Of a stretch of 44,919 bases of DNA, positions 40,317-44,919 are shown piece by piece. The first letter of the stretch is position 1. Each line of letters starts with the position of its first letter. This DNA comes from Pseudomonas spelaei (GTDB lineage Bacteria; Pseudomonadota; Gammaproteobacteria; Pseudomonadales; Pseudomonadaceae), in the NCBI RefSeq assembly GCF_009724245.1, contig NZ_WNNK01000035.1:1-44919 (forward strand). The letters run 5' to 3'. The translations under genes were made by a program, and so were the position numbers. Below the pieces are notes generated by a model, which was given only the letters and a program-made list of their open reading frames with translations, was not told the origin of the DNA and did not search any database.

Positions 40317-40937
40317 ATGATCAACATTCCAGGCCAACTGGCAATCCGCACCATCAGCGGCCGCAATGGCGACTTCAACGTCGGACGGCTTTCAACCTCA
40401 ATCGGTGAATTCGTCATCAAAGACGCGCTCCTCGATCAGTACAACGAGGGCAAATATCGTGGTGATTTTCTCATCACTGAAATCCGCCCCTCTTACTATT
40501 CAACTGCAGGCCGCCTAGTCGTCGAGATTCGTGCAAAGCTTGAAAGCATGAATCTCGACGACGTGGACAGTTTGACGGCGGAAGACGCTGCCACACTGTC
40601 ACCAAGCGAGCCAGATCCTATAGATGAAGAGCCCTCTTCAACTCAAACCGCACCTCAGCAGCAACGACGCAACACGTCGACCGCTGCACCGGCTGTGAAT
40701 GACTTAAACAAACCGTTATCAGCGCAAGACGCCCCCTTTGGGATTGCGCCGCCTAGCTCGACGAACAGCGCTGAACAAGACGCTAGGCTGTTTGGCACGA
40801 TCTGGCCTCTGGACGACACGGTCAAACTTGATACCACTGTTGACCGTCAGCGCTTACGCCAGCAATGCGCTCGCCTCGGCGAGCTTGGCTATGTGCTGGA
40901 CTTCAAACTACAGGCCTGGACGCTCTCCAGCTTCTGA
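40317..40937 (+). CDS. DUF3275 family ICE protein
   Basis: Protein of 206 residues. The N-terminal 80 residues (INIPGQLAIRTISGRNGDFN, GRLSTSIGEFVIKD, YRGDFLITEIRPSYYSTAGR) match the DUF3275 family, which is conserved in Pseudomonas ICEs. An acidic and Thr/Ser/Ala-rich linker (about 85-145) leads to a C-terminal domain of about 60 residues (LFGTIWPLDDTVKLDTTVDR ... FKLQAWTL). Function unknown. The leader is short and lacks the CACCC-hairpin module, unlike its neighbours. Confidence 0.75.
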   Translation: MINIPGQLAIRTISGRNGDFNVGRLSTSIGEFVIKDALLDQYNEGKYRGDFLITEIRPSYYSTAGRLVVEIRAKLESMNLDDVDSLTAEDAATLSPSEPDPIDEEPSSTQTAPQQQRRNTSTAAPAVNDLNKPLSAQDAPFGIAPPSSTNSAEQDARLFGTIWPLDDTVKLDTTVDRQRLRQQCARLGELGYVLDFKLQAWTLSSF

Positions 40938-41010
40938 TTGTTTCAACACCCACCCTTGAGGGGTTCCCTCAAACGAAGGCGCTAAGCCACTAGAACACAT
41001 CACCGCAATA

Positions 41011-41064
41011 CACCCACGAGGGGCCATACCGCCCCTCGGGGCGGGTTCCCCTCCGTTAAGGAGG
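41011..41064 (+). promoter_or_regulatory. CACCC-hairpin-GGG leader of the gene at 41070
   Basis: CACCC (41011-41015), then a perfect 8-bp stem CGAGGGGC/GCCCCTCG (41017-41024 / 41031-41038), GGG. CCTCC (41050-41054) pairs with the ribosome site GGAGG (41060-41064) over a 5-base loop directly before ATG 41070. Confidence 0.65.
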
Positions 41065-41069
41065 TTCAC

Positions 41070-41669
41070 ATGCACAACCCGGCCCAGCTCTTCCAGCTCG
41101 AAGAGTGCCCTGACTTGTATGTCGACGCTTGCGCCTGCGACGAGCAGCGCAATCTGGTATTTCTCTCAGCCTGGGGTCGTGACACGGCACTTCAGGAGTT
41201 CCTGGCCAGACTGACACTCGGATCCTCCGAGAATGGTCTAAGCCAGTTTCACCTCGTCGTTGACGGGCGAAGCCTTCCGGTTTTTCCCAACATCGACATG
41301 CTGGAAAAGCGCACCACCCGCCAACTGCGCGGGACGCTGTTTGGCAGCCTGGTTCACCTCTGGCTATTCGACCGGCGCTGCGTACAGCCCGACCGAGCAA
41401 ATCACTTCGCTTACGCCTTGCTTGAAAGCAGGCAATCAACTCATCAGAGGCTCTGGCCGCTGATTATCGACACTTGCCCGCTACCGCTTCTGCCGCACTG
41501 GCAGGCGCCGGTCATGGACGTACTCACCCAAAACGACATGCTGCAATCCCTTCCGGGAACGCTTGGCGCTTGCACGGTCTGGCGTTTGTCGTTGCAACTC
41601 GACGTACTTGAACCTGCTCTGGGCGATCTCATTCGCCAAGGGCAACTCTCAACCCACGCTCATTCCTGA
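41070..41669 (+). CDS. Hypothetical ICE protein
   Basis: Protein of 199 residues, soluble, Leu- and Cys-rich, beginning MHNPAQLFQLEECPDLYVDA. No motif that I recognise. It lies directly upstream of the DUF6094 methyltransferase (26-base gap). Its strong GGAGG ribosome site is inside a possible hairpin. Probably a conserved backbone protein of this ICE class, by position. Confidence 0.65.
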   Translation: MHNPAQLFQLEECPDLYVDACACDEQRNLVFLSAWGRDTALQEFLARLTLGSSENGLSQFHLVVDGRSLPVFPNIDMLEKRTTRQLRGTLFGSLVHLWLFDRRCVQPDRANHFAYALLESRQSTHQRLWPLIIDTCPLPLLPHWQAPVMDVLTQNDMLQSLPGTLGACTVWRLSLQLDVLEPALGDLIRQGQLSTHAHS

Positions 41670-41695
41670 GCTGTTCTTTTACACTGGAGCCCATC

Positions 41696-43033
41696 ATGGC
41701 CTTGATGTTCCCGCGCCTGGCGCGCAATTTTGCACGCAACGGCTATTACCCTACCGACGAAACCACACTGGAGCGCACGCTCCAGGCGTTGTCTCCTTCT
41801 CCCACCGGGAAAATGCGGATCTGCGACCCCTGCGCAGGCGAAGGTGTCGCCCTCGCTGAAGCAGCTCATGCACTCGGACGCGACCGCATAGAAACTTACG
41901 CGGTCGAGTACGACCAGGAGCGTGCCGACCACTGCAAGACATTGCTGGATCGCGTACTACACGGCGACCTGATGGACACTATGATCAGTCGCCAAGCTTT
42001 CGGCTTGCTCTGGCTCAACCCACCGTATGGTGATCTCGTTGCTGATCACTCTGGCGCCTCGCAATACCAAGGTAACGGTCGTCGGCGCCTGGAGAAGATG
42101 TTCTATCAACGGGCTCTTCCTCTGCTGCAGTACGGCGGCGTGCTGGTGTTCATCGTTCCGCACTATGTGTTGGACGACGAGCTGTGCGGATGGCTGTGCA
42201 ATCACTTCACTGAACTGCGGATCTACAGCGCAGCCGATCCAACCTTTAAACAGGTGGTGATCTTCGGTGTTCGTATTCGCCGCCAGGATTTGGCTCGACC
42301 ACGAGACGTTGCACCGATACGGGAGCGCCTGCAAGCAATCGGTGCCGGTGAGCAAACAGCAGAAGTGCTACCAGATACCTGGCCCTGGGAGCCCTACAGG
42401 GTTCTTCCAGCAGCCACTGACTTGGAACATTTCTACCGGATCAGTTTGGAACCTGAACAGCTCAATGAAGAGATCAAACGACTACGCGGCATGTGGCCGG
42501 ACTTCACTCTGCACTTTGGTCAAACCGGTGTTCAGCCACGGCCACCTGTGCGTCAGCTGTCCCGTTGGCACCTGGCGTTAGCCCTGGCTGCCGGCGCGAT
42601 ATCGGGAGTAGTGACTTCAAGGTCCGGACAGGTTTTGGTACTCAAAGGCGATACTTACAAAGACAAAGTCCGCAAGACCGAGTTTACCGAGGACCAAGAC
42701 GGCAACGTATCCGAGGTAAGGATCCTGACCGATCGTTTCGTGCCCATCATTCGGGCATGGGACATGACGCCAGATTCTGCCAATCAGGGGCGCGTGATCA
42801 CCATCAGTTCATCTGCAGATGCGCAGCATGAAGCTGAAGAAGCGGTGACACAGCCAACATTGGCCTCACCATCAAGAGAGGCCTTTGAACCTGGCCATTT
42901 AGTGCTGACCCAGTCTGTGCACCACTTGGTGGAGCATGGGCATCTCGACCCAAGCAGTTACTTGCGACGGCATTTCTCCGGCGACTGGGGGAACTGCCCG
43001 AAGAGGACTGGAACAGTAACCAACGGGCTCTGA
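41696..43033 (+). CDS. DUF6094-type class I SAM-dependent DNA methyltransferase
   Basis: ORF of 445 residues. The SAM-binding motif CDPCAGEG lies at about 43-50, an acidic strand YAVEYD at about 67, and the catalytic NPPY motif of adenine/cytosine-N4 methyltransferases at 108-111 (LLWLNPPYGD). This fits the DUF6094 group of ICE-encoded methyltransferases. The target site cannot be read from the sequence; modification of element DNA against host restriction is inferred. From about residue 395 the ORF runs into the start of a different family ('plasmid related' protein, see 42890-43152), so the last 50 residues are probably not original methyltransferase. Confidence 0.8.
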   Translation: MALMFPRLARNFARNGYYPTDETTLERTLQALSPSPTGKMRICDPCAGEGVALAEAAHALGRDRIETYAVEYDQERADHCKTLLDRVLHGDLMDTMISRQAFGLLWLNPPYGDLVADHSGASQYQGNGRRRLEKMFYQRALPLLQYGGVLVFIVPHYVLDDELCGWLCNHFTELRIYSAADPTFKQVVIFGVRIRRQDLARPRDVAPIRERLQAIGAGEQTAEVLPDTWPWEPYRVLPAATDLEHFYRISLEPEQLNEEIKRLRGMWPDFTLHFGQTGVQPRPPVRQLSRWHLALALAAGAISGVVTSRSGQVLVLKGDTYKDKVRKTEFTEDQDGNVSEVRILTDRFVPIIRAWDMTPDSANQGRVITISSSADAQHEAEEAVTQPTLASPSREAFEPGHLVLTQSVHHLVEHGHLDPSSYLRRHFSGDWGNCPKRTGTVTNGL

Positions 43034-43152
43034 CCTCTGGGGAGCGTTTGTTTTCCAGTTACGACATCAGTGCCGGCGATGAAACCAGGCTCTGGATCAT
43101 CACTGAAGCTGACCGTAGCGCGACAACCTTGTTGCTGCCATCGGAGTACTGA
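42890..43152 (+). pseudogene. 'Plasmid related' small ICE protein, frameshifted and fused to the methyltransferase ORF
   Basis: EPGHLVLTQSVHHLVEHGHL ... YLRRHFSGDWG is read in the methyltransferase frame. At the five-G run 42987-42991 the continuation moves to another frame and gives ELPEEDWNSNQRALTSGERL, then LWIITEADRSATTLLLPSEY, ending at TGA 43150-43152. Together this is a complete copy of a roughly 90-residue protein that normally follows the methyltransferase as its own gene. One missing G would explain it, by mutation, sequencing error or slippage. Function of the family is unknown. Confidence 0.65.
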
Positions 43153-43185
43153 CCCACCACACCTATAGGGTTCCCCCCTATCCAA

Positions 43186-43250
43186 CCCACAGGGTATTCA
43201 CCATACCCCTAGGGGTGTCGTGCATGCCCTGTTTTTCTTTAAAGGAAAAC
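43186..43250 (+). promoter_or_regulatory. Structured leader of the right-hand helicase gene
   Basis: GGGTAT/ATACCC (43192-43197 / 43203-43208) is flanked by CCC and AGGGG, like the other leaders. Next, GTTTTTCT (43231-43238) can pair with AGGAAAAC (43243-43250), which contains the ribosome site AAAGGA, around the loop TTAA. ATG 43254 follows. Confidence 0.55.
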
Positions 43251-43253
43251 TCC

Positions 43254-44919
43254 ATGAACGACCTCTCAAACACCTCGCTTTCGTCCTTAAACATAGGCTT
43301 GACTGAATTCATCGACGAGTTCGGTGACGAACTGCTGGACTCCCTGAACCAATCCAACCCACCGGTCTACACCGGTCATATCGACAAAACCCGGCAACGG
43401 GTGATGGACGGACTCAAACGTCAGCCCTTTTCCGCTCAGGCCGAGGTGGTACAAGCCGTTGCCGCGCTATTGCTGGATCGCAACGAGCAAGCCGCCGTCA
43501 TCAATGCCGAGATGGGCACTGGTAAAACCATGATGGCCATCGCTGTTGCGGCTGTCATGCACAACGCGGGCTATCGCCGCACTCTGGTCGTTTCTCCCCC
43601 GCACTTGGTTTACAAGTGGCGACGGGAGATTCTTGAAACCATCCCAGACGCACGCGTCTGGGTACTCAACGGACCCGACACCCTGGTCAAGCTGCTTAAA
43701 CTGCGGGACCAACTGGAGGAGCCTTATGACGGTCGACAAGAGTTCTTCATCCTCGGGCGCGTGCGCATGCGGATGGGGTTCCACTGGCGTTCAGTATGTT
43801 GGCCACGTCGCTCCGGCGGCGGACACCAATTTGCAAGTTGTCCTGACTGCGGTCGCTTGCTGGAAGACCAGGAAGGCAATCGAATCACCGTCGAAGAGTT
43901 TTACACAGAGGAACGGCGTCGAAGCTGCCCTCATTGTAAAGGCCCACTCTGGACGCTGATGCGCCCAGGCAAAGCCGAAAACGGCACCCGCCGCGCAACC
44001 ATACTGAAATCAATGTGCCGTATCCCGACCATTGGTCCCGTGCGTGCTGACCGATTGTTGAATGATTTCGGAGAGGACTTTCTCGCCTCGATGCTGATCG
44101 ACAACGTCAGTGAGTTCATCAATCTGATGGATGCACAGGGAAACTTTATCTTCAGCGACCGCCAAGCCAAGCGCATGGAGCGTGCCATGGCCAACATCGA
44201 GTTCGGTTTTGGTGAGGGCGGCTATCAACCCACAGAATTCATCAAGCGGCATTTGCCTGATGGATATTTTGATCTGTTGGTGGTGGACGAAGGCCATGAG
44301 TACAAGAACAGTGGATCGGCCCAGGGCCAAGCCATGGCCGTGCTGGCAGCGAAAACACGCAAAACCGTGCTGCTGACCGGCACCCTCATGGGGGGCTACG
44401 CCGACGACCTGTTCTACCTACTGTTCCGGATCCTTACCCGGCGCATGATCGAGGATGGCTATAAACCCAACGCACACGGCAGTATGGCTCCGGCCGCGAT
44501 GTCGTTCATGCGTGATCACGGCGTGTTGAAGGACATCTACACCGAGCGGGACAACGAGTCACACAAAACCGCCAATGGCAAAAAGCTCTCAGTACGTACG
44601 GTAAAAGCCCCAGGCTTTGGCCCGAAAGGCATTCACCGCTTTGTGCTGCCGTTCACCGTGTTCCTGAAACTCAAAGATATCGGTGGCAACGTGTTGCCGG
44701 CGTACCAAGAGGAGTTTATCGACATCACCATGTCCGCAGAACAGGCGTCGGCCTATCAGCAGTTGGCAGGAAAATTGACACAGGAACTTCGTCAGGCTCT
44801 GGCTCGCCGAGACACTACCCTGCTGGGGGTAGTGCTCAACGTGCTGCTGGCTTGGCCTGACTGCTGCTTTCGACCGGAGATCGTTAAACATCCGCGCAGT
44901 AAGGATACATTGGCCTTTT
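43254..44919 (+). CDS. DEAD/DEAH-type helicase, SNF2 group (partial, runs off the window)
   Basis: At least 555 residues from ATG 43254 without a stop to the window edge. Motif I is AEMGTGKT (about 84-91), followed by TLVVSPPHLVYKWRREI (motif Ia). A zinc-binding insert with CPDC and CPHC lies at about 198-226. Motif II is D-E-G-H (about 345) in LLVVDEGHEYKNS, and motif III is VLLTGTLMGG. The second RecA lobe begins near 480. It is the second SNF2-like helicase in this window and clearly different from the one at 8470: it has the zinc insert and a DEGH box. This is a typical backbone gene downstream of the methyltransferase. Confidence 0.85.
   Translation, partial: MNDLSNTSLSSLNIGLTEFIDEFGDELLDSLNQSNPPVYTGHIDKTRQRVMDGLKRQPFSAQAEVVQAVAALLLDRNEQAAVINAEMGTGKTMMAIAVAAVMHNAGYRRTLVVSPPHLVYKWRREILETIPDARVWVLNGPDTLVKLLKLRDQLEEPYDGRQEFFILGRVRMRMGFHWRSVCWPRRSGGGHQFASCPDCGRLLEDQEGNRITVEEFYTEERRRSCPHCKGPLWTLMRPGKAENGTRRATILKSMCRIPTIGPVRADRLLNDFGEDFLASMLIDNVSEFINLMDAQGNFIFSDRQAKRMERAMANIEFGFGEGGYQPTEFIKRHLPDGYFDLLVVDEGHEYKNSGSAQGQAMAVLAAKTRKTVLLTGTLMGGYADDLFYLLFRILTRRMIEDGYKPNAHGSMAPAAMSFMRDHGVLKDIYTERDNESHKTANGKKLSVRTVKAPGFGPKGIHRFVLPFTVFLKLKDIGGNVLPAYQEEFIDITMSAEQASAYQQLAGKLTQELRQALARRDTTLLGVVLNVLLAWPDCCFRPEIVKHPRSKDTLAF

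Overview
The window is a 44.9 kb piece of an integrative and conjugative element (ICE) of the PAPI-1 / pKLC102 / PFGI-1 / SPI-7 class, almost certainly from a Pseudomonas. The call rests on backbone genes in the usual order: TIGR03761 protein, DUF3158 protein, single-stranded DNA-binding protein, type IA topoisomerase, PcfJ-like protein, SNF2-type helicase, a complete pilL-N-O-P-Q-R-S-T-V-M type IVB pilus operon, then DUF3577 (STY4534), DUF3275, a DUF6094 methyltransferase and a second helicase that runs off the right edge. No tRNA, rRNA, CRISPR array, attachment site or complete integrase was seen.

Layout. 1-10.4 kb: replication and DNA-processing backbone, with a Rha-type regulator and an Rmf/CrpP-like small protein. 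10.5-16 kb: a small membrane protein, then a subtilase autotransporter (about 1,230 residues) behind an AT-rich upstream region. This cargo is bracketed by two diverged copies of the pilL promoter and 5' end; the left copy is a frameshifted remnant. 16-27 kb: the conjugative-pilus operon, mostly overlapping genes. 27-36.8 kb: a hairpin-rich spacer, then a chaperone-usher fimbrial cluster (major pilin, chaperone, usher and two divergent paralogous tip-adhesin-like subunits) and a decayed tyrosine recombinase. This second cargo is also bracketed by a diverged direct duplication of backbone DNA. 37-45 kb: an Rpn-type nuclease, several small ICE genes, DUF3577, DUF3275, the methyltransferase, a frameshifted 'plasmid related' protein and the helicase.

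The most striking signal is RNA. Three complete copies (36726-36857, 38112-38236, 38724-38856) and one truncated copy (27676-27768) of a roughly 130-nt element fold into a 5' hairpin followed by two tandem pseudoknots of the same topology. Every helix is supported by compensatory changes between copies. Each copy has a TTGAC(A/G) -35-like box at a nearly fixed distance upstream. The complete copies are followed by a second module, a CACCC-hairpin-GGG leader, and then a segment complementary to the ribosome binding site of the next gene. CACCC-hairpin-GGG leaders without the pseudoknot RNA precede other genes in the same block. I do not recognise this RNA family.

Working model (inference): the ICE backbone is expressed under layered RNA control, while surface-adhesion cargo (autotransporter, fimbriae) has been inserted beside the pilus operon by recombination events that left imperfect direct repeats.
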